From positions 131,922,532 through 131,986,531 of the forward strand of contig NC_055996.1 in assembly GCF_018446385.1 (NCBI RefSeq): a stretch of DNA of 64,000 bases, read 5' to 3'. Positions 37,712 to 48,816 of this stretch are shown here, piece after piece (position 1 is the first letter of the stretch; every line of letters begins with the position of its first letter). The notes beneath the pieces are model-generated. The model was not told the DNA's origin. It saw only the letters and a program-made list of their open reading frames with translations, and searched no databases. The position numbers and the translations under genes are program-made. This stretch comes from Zingiber officinale. Its lineage: Eukaryota; Streptophyta; Magnoliopsida; Zingiberales; Zingiberaceae.

Positions 37712-38570
37712 TGTTGGTCCCTTTAGAAGTCGACAAGAGGGGAGGGGTGAATTTCCCTACAAAAATAAATATAACCTTTCTCGGATTTTCAACTAATTAA
37801 CAAACACTTGTAATAATAAAAAGAATAGACTAATTAAAGAAATCAGACACAGAGGGTTTACTTGGTTTGCAATCAGAAAATTGCTAATCCAAGGAAAAGA
37901 TGGCGGACTATCTGATGATCTCCTTTGGGCGGAGTAGCCTCTTACAGCGTTGACAGCACAAACAGAAAAGTAAAGCACAGAGAAATGGATTACAAGTTAA
38001 TTGAAAAGATTATGCAGATCAGTGCTATATTGATAGTACTGTTCGGGGCGCCCTAAAGGGTCTAGGCGCCCTGGGGGATAAAATTTTATCCACCAACGTT
38101 CAAATCGAGTCAAAACTCGATTTGGTCAAATAGTCGGGTCCGAGCGCCCGGACCAGGAAAGTCAATAATATTGACTTTTCTCGGTCCAGGACCTCTGCTC
38201 TAGTTCAACTCGTCTCGGTCTGAGTCTTTCGCTCCGGCTCCACTAACTTGGGTGATCTTGGCCATCTGGAATAGGGCTCACCCGAACCTAAGTTCCGGCC
38301 TTCTCCTCGAGCAGCCTTCCTCTCGGGTTTCTCGTCCCTCGAACGTCGCATACGTTCTTCTCGCCCACCGGTGTACTCTTTCGCGGTCACCTCGTCCCTC
38401 GGACGCACCGAGCCCATTAGCTCTCTCCCCATGTCGTCCTTCTCACTAGTCGCGTCTTCCACTCGACTTCCTGTGTTCCTAAGCTCCTGTACACTTAGAC
38501 ACAAGGGTTAGACAAAATAGGACCTAACTTAACTTATTTGATCACATCAAAACACCTTGGGGTTCCAACA
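37712..38570 (-). repeat. 3' LTR of element C
   Basis: 859 bp. It lacks about 55 bp of the GGGCGCCC palindrome array present in the right LTR (compare 38140-38165 with 41214-41290), so the array changed after or during insertion. Confidence 0.9.
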
Positions 38571-39556
38571 ATCTTCCCCTTTTTGATGTGAGCAACCCAA
38601 GTTAAGATAGGATAAACATATGCAATAAAAATAATTAATTTTGCAAATAAGTCCAAAGATTTTTCAAAATTTAATTTTATACCTCCCCTAGACTTAACAT
38701 TCTTCTCCCCATTTGATCATATAAAAAATGAGGTTCTTTTTAACAAGTCTAAGGTAAATTCTAACTTAAAAAATTTAAGTGATAAAAAAAATCTAAGTTA
38801 GAAAATGTGAAAAAAAAAATTAAGAGAGGTTAAGTGTTTGCAAAAATTGCTAAGTAAAAACAATAATTTTTTCTTTTCTAACTTAAATGAAATTTCGAAG
38901 TGTTTGAAAACATAATTTTTAAGTTTCAAACATAATTTTCAATTTAAGTTTCAAAAAAAAACATAATTCAAAAATTTCTTTAGAGGAAATTTTCATAAGA
39001 AAAAAAAAATTTTAAGGTTATTTTTTTCTAAAACATGAATATTTTTTAATATATTTTCTAAAACAAATTAAATAACTCTTTTAAAGCATTAAGTAATTTA
39101 AATTAATATTTTTCAGTTAGTCAATTAAACTTTTCATTTCGATACTTGGCTTCCAAGTAGTGGCGAGTTACTAGGTCTTCTTCATTATTGGAGCAACAAC
39201 CATTTTCTAAACAAAGCCGCATAAAGAAATTACATGTTTAATTTTCTTGCTGAAAATGCTAAGTCTAATTTTGATTTTAAATTAAGCATATTTTTGGAAT
39301 CCAATAGAGGTTTCTTCCTACAGGGTTAATCAAGTATTTTCTAGGTACATAGGCTTTTGCTATTTTTCTTATTTGACTTTGGTGAAATCTATAGTACCAG
39401 TTTAGTCCTCTATAATTTTTAAAATCAGAAATATATGAACAGGTAGAGTTTTTCAATCTTTCTATTTCTTCTTTTAATTTTTTATTTTCAAGTTTAATCT
39501 CATCAAAATCCTCTAATAGACATGATTTTGCTAAAGTTCTTTTTATTTCAAAGTTT

Positions 39557-40729
39557 TCATTTTTTTAATTCAGTATTTTTACCTTTTAATTTATGCATAG
39601 ACTTAGTCATAGCCTTAATACCGAAATAAAGTTGATCGGGAGATAAGAGACATACCTCACTTACCATATCAAACTTGAAGCCTGACTCTCCCCCTGCTTC
39701 GCTGCATTCATCTGAAGTCGCTCCCCCCTCATCGATGTTGGGTTCTGATGTATCTTGCCCTTCATAGCTTGCCATCAGTACTATCCCGACATATTCTTGA
39801 ATCTCGGACTCATATGATGAACTATCGTCCCAAGTTTCTTTTAGATTCTTGTGCTTCTTGGGTATCTTGACTTTGTCTTTCTTTAGTTCTGGGCAATCTT
39901 CTCTTAAATGTCCTTCCTTTTGACACTGGTAGCAACATATCCTTCTTCTATTTTTTGGATTCTTTTTATTCTGCATTTCTTTAAGTTTATTAGATCTAAA
40001 AAACTTTTTAAAATTTCTTACCATATACGCTTCCTGATCCTCTTCTGAATCTAACTCGGGTTTATCCTTCTTGGTTGCGTTTAGTGTGATCATCTGGCTT
40101 GATTCCTTTGTTGTCCTTGCACACCTGGTTTTATGTAATTCAAGAGTAGAGAACAATTCTTCTAAAGTACTTACCTCCCGGTCTTTTGAAATATAGTAGG
40201 CGTCGACGATTGATGCCCATTCTGGAGTTCTGGGAAACGCATTGAGTGCGTAGCGCATGGTGTCCTGGTTTGTTACCGTTTCACCCAGGTTCTCGAGACC
40301 AGTAATCAATTTTTTTACCTTCGCGTGTAGATCGGCTACCTCCTCGCCTTTTTCTAGACGGTTGTTCGTCAATTTGCTTCGAATGATGTCTCTTCTGGCG
40401 AACTTCGCTTCGGACGTGCCTTCGTAGAGTTCCAGGAAATTCTCCCATAGTTCTTTGGCCGACAAGTAGCTTCCGATGCGGTTGACTTCTTGAGGCAGCA
40501 ACATGCTCAACAGGTGATATTCCGCACGGTTGTTAGCTACGGAATCATTCTGCTCCTTCTTTGTCCAAAGGATTTCTTTTTCTTCTCCATTCTGATTCGT
40601 CGGAGCTACAAAACCATATTTTATAATTAACCGAATTTCAAAATCAATTTTTAGGAATACCTCCATACGACGCTTCCAGTGTGCGAAGTCCCCCTCGAAT
40701 TTTGGTGGAACGATGCTTGGTCCGACCAT
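39557..40729 (-). CDS. Copia Gag protein of element C
   Basis: The preferred start MVGPSIVPPKF matches the Gag starts of A and B and gives 390 residues; an upstream Met at 40810 lies in the LTR and is unlikely to be used. The product has the UBN2-type Gag domain (ELWENFLELYEG, YYISKDREVSTLEELF) and a complete CCHC zinc knuckle, C266-C269-H274-C279, expected to bind RNA. A Lys-rich stretch precedes and follows the knuckle and the tail is acidic. The frame is open to the end. No protease, integrase or reverse transcriptase follows, so particles would need enzymes from another element. Confidence 0.85.
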   Translation of the reverse strand: MVGPSIVPPKFEGDFAHWKRRMEVFLKIDFEIRLIIKYGFVAPTNQNGEEKEILWTKKEQNDSVANNRAEYHLLSMLLPQEVNRIGSYLSAKELWENFLELYEGTSEAKFARRDIIRSKLTNNRLEKGEEVADLHAKVKKLITGLENLGETVTNQDTMRYALNAFPRTPEWASIVDAYYISKDREVSTLEELFSTLELHKTRCARTTKESSQMITLNATKKDKPELDSEEDQEAYMVRNFKKFFRSNKLKEMQNKKNPKNRRRICCYQCQKEGHLREDCPELKKDKVKIPKKHKNLKETWDDSSSYESEIQEYVGIVLMASYEGQDTSEPNIDEGGATSDECSEAGGESGFKFDMVSEVCLLSPDQLYFGIKAMTKSMHKLKGKNTELKK

Positions 40730-40771
40730 CTTGTTGCTTCGATTGGCGGTTAGTCCTCCTGAAGCGTCCTC

Positions 40772-40783
40772 GCTCTGATACCA
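40772..40783 (-). promoter_or_regulatory. Primer binding site of element C
   Basis: Minus-strand TGGTATCAGAGC next to the right LTR; same initiator tRNA-Met primer as the other copia elements here. Confidence 0.9.
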
Positions 40784-40785
40784 CT

Positions 40786-41699
40786 TGTTGGTCCCTTTGA
40801 AGGCGGGCAAGAGGGGAGGGGTGAATTGCCCTACAAAAATAAATCTAACCTTTCTCGGATTTTCAACTAATTAACAAACACTTGTAATAATAAAAAGAAG
40901 AGGCTAATTAAAGAAATCAGACACAGAGAGTTTACTTGGTTTACAATCAGAGGATTGTTAATCCAAGAAAAAGATGACGCACTATCTGATGATCTCCTCT
41001 GGGCGGAGTAGCCTCTTACAGCGTTGACAGCATAAACAGAAAAATAAAACACAGAGAAATAGATTACAAGTTGATTGAAAAGACTGTGCAGATCAGTGCT
41101 ATATTTATAGCACTGTTCGGGGTGCCCTGAAGTGTCCGAGCACCCTGGGGGGATAAAATTTTATCCCCCAACGTTTAGATCGAGTCAAAACTCGATCTGG
41201 TCAAATAGTCGGGTCCGAGCGCCCGGAAGCATCCCGGGTGCCCCGGTGGTCTGGGCGCCCGGAGTGGTTCCGGGCGCCCGAACCAGGAAAGTCAACAGTA
41301 TTGACTTTTCTCGGACCGGGACCTCTGCTCTGGTTCAGCTCGTCTCGGTTTGAGTCTTTCACTCCGGCTCCACTAGCTTGGGTGATATTGGCCATCGGAA
41401 TAGGGCTCACCTGAACCCAAGTTCCGGCCTTCTCCTCGAGCAGCCTTCCTCCCCGGTTTCTCGTCCCTCGAATGTCGCGTACATTCTTCTCGTCCACCGG
41501 TGTACTCTTCCGCGGTCACCTCATCCCTCGGACACACCGAGTCCATCGACTCTCTCCCCGTGTCATCCTTCTCGCTAGCCGCATTTTCCGCTCGACTTCC
41601 TGTGTTCCTAAGCTCCTGTACACTTAGACACAAGGGTTAGACAAAACATGACCTAACTTAACTTGTTTGATCACATCAAAACACCTTGGGGTTCCAACA
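40786..41699 (-). repeat. 5' LTR of element C
   Basis: 914 bp, tgttgg to ttccaaca. The TATA box is at 41100-41109 (minus) within gtgctatatttatagcac. Four or more GGGCGCCC-like palindromes lie between about 41110 and 41285. Confidence 0.9.
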
Positions 41700-42395
41700 C
41701 TTGGCTTGTAGAGCAACATTGAGACTTGACTTCTCTTTAGGTTCTGCAATTCTTGATTTGTGAAGTTCGAATGTAGAGAATAAACTTTCTAAAGTACTTA
41801 CCTCAAAGTCCTTAGAGATGTAGTAAGCATCTACTAAGGAAGCCCACTCTGAAGTTCTTGGGAAGATGTTGAGCGTATACTGGATAGAATCTCGGTTCGT
41901 TACCGGTTCTCCAAGATTGGTCAATTGAGTTATCAACTCCTTAATTCTCGCCTGGAGTTGCGCTACCTTCTCGCCGTTGTTCATCCGAAGATTCATCAGC
42001 TGAGTCCGGAGGATGTCACGCCTTGCTAATTTTGCTTCTGAGGTGCCTTCGTGGAGCTCCAGGAATTTTTCCCAGAGGTCATTAGCGGAGTCGTAGCTTC
42101 CGATCCGACTTACCTCCTGGGGCGGCAAGACGTTGAGCAGGTGGAACTCCGCCTTTCCGTTGGCCACGAAATCGACTTGCTCCTTCTTCGTCCAGTTGTA
42201 TTCTTCCTTGTCTTTAGGGGCTACAAAATCATATTTCATAATAAGAAGAATATCAAACTTAATCTTAAAAAATACCTCCATTCTTCGCTTCCATGTAGTG
42301 AAGTCTCCGTCAAATTTTGGAGGATGAATACTTGTTCCGGCCATTATCTTGATCTTCGTGCTTCAGTTGGCGGTTAGTTCTTCTGAGGCTGTCGG

Positions 42396-42407
42396 GCTCT
42401 GATACCA
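42396..42407 (-). promoter_or_regulatory. Primer binding site of element B
   Basis: Minus-strand TGGTATCAGAGC two bases from the LTR of B. Confidence 0.9.
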
Positions 42408-42409
42408 CT

Positions 42410-43376
42410 TGTTGGTGCAGCGGGGCCGACAAGAGAGGGGTGAATTGCCTACAAAATAAGAATACCCTCCTCAAACTTTCAACTCTAAAATTATAGCAAT
42501 AATAATAAAAAAATAAAATAAAGCAGAATAACAGAAAAGAAAGAAGACTCAACAATTTTGACTTGGTTACAACCAAGAAGGTTGTTAATCCAAGGCGGTT
42601 GGAAAGCGCATTAGAAAAGTCTCTTTCTCTGAAGGCGGAAAAAACCTTTTACACACTAAAATCTCTTACAAGTTGCTAGAAAGTTGTTACAGAGTTGATT
42701 GATTAATTTTCTAGCTCCAGGGGCCTTTATATAGCTCCTGGAAATCTTATCCAAAGTGTTGAAGGCGCCTCCAATAGGATTGAGGATGCCTCCAAGCAGT
42801 TTGACCGGATAAAGGTCTATCCGGTTGTAAACGGTCACGAAGATCGAGTCTGAGGCTCCTCCAATGCCCTTGAAGGTGCCTCGGACTGGTCTGAGGCGCC
42901 TTCAAGGTGATGGAGGTGCCTTCAATGTTGAGGGCGCCCTCAATGATGTTGAGGGTGCATTCAACCTGCATGGTATAAATACTGCCTTCAACTTGCATGA
43001 TATAAATAGCTTCCAGCTTCTCTTTTCCTCTTCTTCCGAAGCTCCAATCGCTTGGGTGATTTCGGCCAACCGAAATAGGGCTCACCCAAACCCAATTTCT
43101 GGCCTTCTCCTCGAGCAGGCTTCCGACCCGACTTATCATCCCTCGAACGCCGCACACGTTCTTCTCATCCACCGGTGTACTCTTCCGCGGCTCTTTCATC
43201 CTTCGGACGCACCGAACCCGTCGGATCCCTTCCCGTGTCGTCCTTCTCGCTAGCTGCGTCTTTCGTTCGACTTCCTGCGCTCCTAAGCTCCTGTACACTT
43301 AGACACAGGGATCAAATAACAAGCAGGACCTAACCTAACTTGGTTCATCACATCTAAACACCCACGGGGTCCAACA
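42410..43376 (-). repeat. 5' LTR of element B
   Basis: 967 bp, tgttggtgcag to gtccaaca, with TATATAAA on the minus strand at 42726-42733 and an array of ggcgcc-type words at about 42763-42960. Confidence 0.9.
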
Positions 43377-43841
43377 CAATGCCTAATGCCCATCAATTGG
43401 TACGCGTCCTCACAGTCGATCTCCTCCAGTGGCTTACCTTAATTTACTGTTTGCCAGATATTTGGTTAGCCTGTCGACCAGTCTGGATTTCGTGCTAGCT
43501 ATCAGGTTAGCTCGTAGACATAGCTGGGCTTCATGCCATATATCAGGTCAGCCCGTCGACTTATCTAGACTTCTTGCCAGCTATCCGATCGACTCGTCGA
43601 CCTAGTTGGGCTTTGTGCCATATATCATGTCAACCCGTCAACCTATCTAGACTTCTTTCCAATTATTCGGTTGACCCGTCGACCTAGCTGGGCTTCTCAC
43701 CAATTATCCGGTCGGCTCGTTGACCTAGTTGGATTTCTCCTACACACTCAGTCAAAGTGTTAGATCATAACACAACTAATTTAACATACTTTGTCATTCA
43801 TCAAAACATAAGTTTGACTGTTAGTGCTAATTGCACCAATA

Positions 43842-45013
43842 ATCTCTCCCTGTTTTATGCAATGACAACCTGGATTAAATTAGTGAAAAATATGCCAAAA
43901 AAAAAAATAAGCATATGACATGGTTTAAGTTAGTTTGATTTTTAAATATCATTTTTACTAATTTAATCCACCTAACCCTTCCCCTTTGATATTCATCAAA
44001 AATAATAAATATTGACAATTGTAAAAAAAAAAAATAGACTAAGTAAAGGAAAGAAATTTTGAATAACAAAAAAACATCTTCAGGTATACTGGGGGAGTTT
44101 AAACTTATAAAAATAATTTAATAATTTGTTCAACAATAAAGAGTTTCAAAGAAGTTAGAAATAATTTTCAAAATCTACTAATGTCACATAATTTTCATAA
44201 ATTACTATCTTTTCATTAGTTTTCCAAGAGATATAAAAATTGAAAAATGCTAAAATAATATTTTCAAAATAGAAACAAGTTTTGGAGAACATTTTGAAAC
44301 TTGAGTTTTGAAAACATTTTGTATAACCTCTTGAAAATTGCAAAAAGATGTAAAGAATGTTTTTTAAAAAAAATATTCTTTCAAAAATTTAAGGCTAAAA
44401 ATAATATTTATAAAAACTATGTCAAGCCGTTTTCAAAAAAAAAATTGACAAATTAATTTTGAAAATATATCTTTAAAAATTTTAAAAATAATTTGAAAAA
44501 AAAAATGCAAATAGTTTGCAAAATATTAATACTCCCCCTGAACCTGACAATATTTTTAAAATAAAACAACTAGAAAGTGTCCTTAACTGTCTAAGCATGA
44601 GTTACTTACTAACTGTCAGAAGATAACAGCTTTCACTTGATTAGTCAGGTTAAGTTTAGTTGATTCAGTCAGTGTTTGACTAAACTGAATAACTGAAACC
44701 TGATTACTGTTAGTATGGTTTTTAACGCTCAGACTTGTATTGATGCACGGATATAAGCATCTTAAGTCCAGGCAATCTGTTTATGCATTTCACCCCTTTC
44801 TAAGTTCAGTAATACACAAACAAAGTAGTCCTAGTGTGTTGGTGAGATGCTCAAGTTCTAGACCTATAGGAGCATGCTTTCTAAGTGTTTGATCTATGTT
44901 AAGGTTAAAAATGATTTTAAAAATTCTAAAAATAGGAAATTTTGATAAATATATAAAAAATTTACCCTAGAATTTTAAAGACAATTTTAAAAATAGTTTT
45001 GAAATTAAAAGTC
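43842..45013 (-). other. 3' non-coding region of element F
   Basis: The PPT complement is at 43842. AT-rich sequence follows with many aaaatttt runs and no open frame, up to the end of the RNase H domain. Nothing else is visible. Confidence 0.6.
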
Positions 45014-46136
45014 CTAGTTTATTGAGCACATTCCTAATTTCCAACGTAAGTTACTAAACTTACATTCAGGGAGGAGTTTAGTAAATATGTCAACTAAGTT
45101 AGACTTGGACTCAATGTATTTGAGTTCAATATGTCCTTTAATGACATGATCTCTGATAAAATGGTGTCTAATTTCAATATGTTTAGTTCTTGAATGATGC
45201 ACATGATTTTTTGTTAAATTAATAGAACTGATATTATCAATTAACACTTTTATTTTGTAGAATTTAAATTAAAATATTTTAAGGTGTGCATCATCCATAA
45301 TAATTATGTGACACATTCTCCTATAGCTATATATTCTAACTCAGTAGTCAATAAGACAACAAAGTGTTACTTTCTACTAAACCAGCTAACAAGTGATGGG
45401 TCCAGTAGCTGGCATCCACCACTTGTACTTTTATGATATAATTTACAGCCAGCGTAATCTGAGTCAGAATAGCCTAATAGTTCAAAATTGATTGTTCTAG
45501 GATACCAAATTCCTACATTTGATGTTCCTTTAAGATATCTAAAGATTCTTTTAACTTAAGTCAAATGTGATTCTTTAGCACAATTTTGGTATCTAACACA
45601 CATACTAACTACAAATAAAATATCAAGTTGACTTACAGTTAAGTATAGTAGGCTACCTATGACACTCCTATAGTATTTTAAGTCAACTGATTTTCCATTT
45701 GGGTTCTCATCTAAGGTTGTGTTAACTGTCATAGATGTCTTTATTTCTTTAGTATTTTCCATTTTGAATTTTTTTATTATTTCTTTAATATATTTGTGTT
45801 GATAAATGTAGTTACCTTCATTTGTTTGTTTAATTTGTAATCCTAAAAAATAAGTTAATTTACCTACTAAGCTCATTTCAAATTCTTGTTGCATTAGGGT
45901 TATAAATTCTTGGAAAAATTCTGAGTTGGTTGATCTAAAGATTATGTCATCTACATAAATTTAGGCTATAAAGATATCTTCTTTGATTGATTTGACAAAT
46001 AGGGTTGGGTCAATTTGTCCTTAGTTGAATTCTTTGGAGGTTAGGTAAGAGGTCAACCTTTCATAGTATGCCCTAGGTGCTTGCTTAAGTTCGTATAAGG
46101 CTTTCTTAAGTTTAAAAACATAGTCAGGATGGTCTA
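45014..46136 (-). pseudogene. Copia RT C-terminus and RNase H of element F
   Basis: RT palm/connection sequence is at 45556-45894 (GKLTYFLGLQIKQTNEGNY) and an RNase H end at 45014-45247 (HIEIRHHFIRDHV, then ESKSNLVDIFTKLL), both hallmarks of copia pol. Frameshifts and stops separate them. The segment ends at 46136, where element E is inserted inside the RT coding sequence. Confidence 0.85.
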
Positions 46137-48534
46137 TGTTGGTTGCTACTCGGAAAACCTAGAGGTTCCACTGTACAAAAATTTTGTACAAAGGTCTGAA
46201 CCTTTTCCTAGCTACCATGGGTTCTTTTAAATTAAATTTTGGATCGCCTGCGGAACTTAACACGTTTGATCCAAAACTTAATATATTTGTTCTTTTAGGT
46301 TTTGACTTGGATCTCCTGCGGAACTTAACACGTTTGACCCAAATCTCCTTAAGTTATTAATTCCATTAAATATTAATTTCCATAATTGGTTCACAGTACT
46401 GACGTGGCGAGGCACATGGCCTTCTTGGATATGGGAGCAACCACCACCGACTAGACAAAACCTTTTATAGAAATCTAATATTTAATTTCCTAAAATAACT
46501 TTAGGTTAACCGAAGAGAACAATCAAATCACAAGGAAAAGAAAAAATAAAAGAACACAACATCGAAAAAATATTCGAAATTCTAGAACGTAAACCTCTTG
46601 TATTTGGTATTATTTCCATAAATAACTAGCATGATGCGGAAAGAAAAATTACTAGTTATACCTTGTAGAAAAACCTCTTGATCTTCTACCGTATTCCTCT
46701 TCTAACCTCGGACGTTGTGTGGGCAACGATCTTCCGAGACGAGAAACCACCAATCACCTTCTTCTCCTCCTAGCTAGGTTCGGCCAACAAAGAGGAAGCT
46801 TCACCAAGGAAGAAAATCAAAACACTAACCAAGCTCCAAGAGATGCTAGCTTTCTCTCCTTCTTCTTCTTCTTCTCCGAGTAGTATCCGGCCACCACAAG
46901 AGCTCCAATGGAAGAGGGAGATTCGGCCACCACAAGAGGAAGAGAGGGAGAGGATGGCCGGCCACACCAAGGAACAAAAGAGGGAGAGAAATAATAGATG
47001 TTGTATCTCATGAAGGCACCCTCACCCATTCTTTTATATTCCTTGGCCTAGGCAAATTAGGAAATTTAATTACAATAAAATTTTCTCAATTTCCTTGACA
47101 TGATTTAATTGAGAAAAATAAAATAAAATTTCCCAATTAAATTTACATTGGCCGGCCACATCATTGGAGAACAAATTGGACAAGTTTCAATCAACAATTA
47201 AAACTTCCTAATTTGTGTCCGGAAATTTTAAAATTAAAATTTCTCTTTAAAAATCTCTACATGATTAATAAAAGAAATTTCTATAATTTTAATTTTATCA
47301 ACATGTGAATAATTTTTAAAGAGAAAATAAAATATCTCACCAATCTACAAATAAGGAAAGAGATCTAATCTCTTCCTTTAATCTTTTGTAAATTTTACAA
47401 GAGAGATAATTTAATTTTAATTCTCTTTAATAAATTATTTCTTCCACATAATAAAAAATTAAAATTAAAATTCTTTTTAATTTATTTTGGCCAGCCCCAC
47501 TAGCTTGGGTTCAAGCTAGGGCCGGCCACCCAATCTTATACCTAGGCCGGCCCTAGCTTGTTTCCCAAGCTAGCTTGGTCGGCCCCTATTGGGTGTGTAT
47601 AGAAGGTGGGTATAGGTGTATAGAACTCTACAAATAAGAGGCTACGATAGGGACCGAGAGGAGGAATTGGTTTTGGTCTCCCGATAAAATTAAGCATCCC
47701 GTGTTCGCCCCGAACACACAACTTAATTTTATCAATGATAATTCATTCCACTAGAGAACTATCATTGAACTACCGCACCAATCCCAAATTACATTTTTGG
47801 GCTCCTTCTTATTATGAGCGTGTTAGTCTCCCTGTGTTTAAGATATCGAATGTCCACTAATTAAGTGAGTTACTGACAACTCATTTAATTAATATCTAAG
47901 TCCAAGAGTAGTACCACTCAACCTTATCGTCATGTCGGACTAAGTCCACCTGCAGGGTTTAACATGACAATCCTTATGAGCTCCTCTTGGGGACATTATC
48001 GACCTAGTATCTCTAGGACACAGTTTCCTTCTATAATCAACAACACACACTATAAGTGATATCATTTCCCAACTTATCAGGCTTATTGATTTATCGAACT
48101 AAATCTCACCCTTTGATAAATTAAAGAAATAAATATCAAATATATATGCTTGTTATTATATTAGGATTAAGAGCACACACTTCCATAATAACTGAGGTCT
48201 TTGTTCCTTTATAAAGTTAGTATAAAAGAAACGACCTCAAATGGTCCTACTCAATACACTCTAAGTGTACTAGTGTAATTATATAGATAACTGATACCTA
48301 ATTACACTACGACCTTCTAATGATTTGTTCCTTTCCATTTTGGTCGTGAGCTACTGTTAATAATTTATAAGGTACTGATAACATTATCTTCTGCATGTGA
48401 CACCACATGCTATGTTATCTACAATATAAATTAATTGAACAACTACAAACAAATGTAGATAATTTGACCAAATGTGATTCTTTATTCAAAACAAATGTTT
48501 ACAAAAGCTTAGGCTTCCAGTATACACTCCAACA
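46137..48534 (-). repeat. 3' LTR of element E
   Basis: 2398 bp. Palindrome at 46172-46190, GGCCGGCC hairpin region at about 47518-47585. Close to the right LTR, with occasional substitutions and small indels such as the missing cagtcaagataa near 48282. Confidence 0.95.
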
Positions 48535-48816
48535 CTCTAGGCGGCCGATATTTATCGTCATGGCTAAGTGTAAGGGTAAACCCTGAGCGGGGACCAGCTC
48601 GGGGCATGGAGCCAACTGAGCTCCAGGGCAAGAGCACCCGACGGCACAGGTCGGTAAAGGAGCCCATAGGAGGCCGAGAAATAAATGAGTTCCAGATCAA
48701 GACAGAAGCAAAGACCGGGTCAGGAAGCATATAGCCCGGAAGAGGAATAAATGGATACAAGGATACAGAATCAGTAAGTCTGGAAAACATATCCCGGAAC
48801 GAAAAATAAATAATGT
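48535..48816. other. Foreign segment at the 3' end of element E
   Basis: Where D has the last part of RNase H and a PPT, E has a GC-richer segment (cggggaccagctcggggcatgg, cgacggcacaggtcgg and similar) unlike either D or the LTRs. The pol frame stops at its border. No target duplication was seen. It may be a template-switch product or an insertion with deletion of E's own end. Its source is unknown. Confidence 0.55.

Larger units (their letters stand above)
37712..41699 (-). mobile_element. Gag-only copia element C
   Basis: C is complete: LTRs 37712-38570 and 40786-41699, PPT complement atcttcccc at 38571, PBS at 40772-40783, target duplications ctcgg (37707-37711) and cttgg (41700-41704). 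The 2.2-kb internal region holds gag only. It belongs to the same family as A and B and is the youngest layer in this branch of the nest. Its open gag frame and intact zinc knuckle make it the best preserved of the three. Confidence 0.9.
37236..42344 (-). pseudogene. Gag gene of element B, interrupted by element C
   Basis: The N-terminal part lies at 41705-42344 (start MAGTSIHPPKF, UBN2-type Gag, through LFSTFELHKSR). The C-terminal part lies at 37345-37711 and below, with a zinc knuckle CYNCNEEGHIKDDW in which the last Cys is replaced by Trp, then an acidic Ser/Glu tail. Element C sits between them with 5-bp duplications, so the gene is physically broken. Before that insertion the zinc knuckle was probably already weak, though the order of events cannot be proved. 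Confidence 0.85.
35185..43376 (-). mobile_element. Gag-only copia element B, split by element C
   Basis: B has LTRs at 35185-36135 and 42410-43376, PPT complement atctctccc at 36136, and PBS at 42396-42407. Target duplications caacg (35180-35184) and caatg (43377-43381) differ by one base. Removing C leaves only about 2.3 kb of internal DNA holding a gag gene and no pol, so B never carried its own enzymes in this form. It is inserted in the LTR of F. Confidence 0.9.
22455..43841 (-). repeat. 3' LTR of element F, in three pieces
   Basis: The LTR is recovered as 22455-22813, 34651-35184 and 43382-43841, about 1.35 kb in total. The breaks are explained exactly by two insertions with 5-bp duplications (TACCA around G; CAACG/CAATG around B). 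The sense-strand start reads TATTGGTGCAATTAGC, one change from TGTTGG, and the sense end is GATCCAACA. The middle piece holds an array of ggaaggcgccttcc palindromes (about 34808-34992). Confidence 0.8.
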
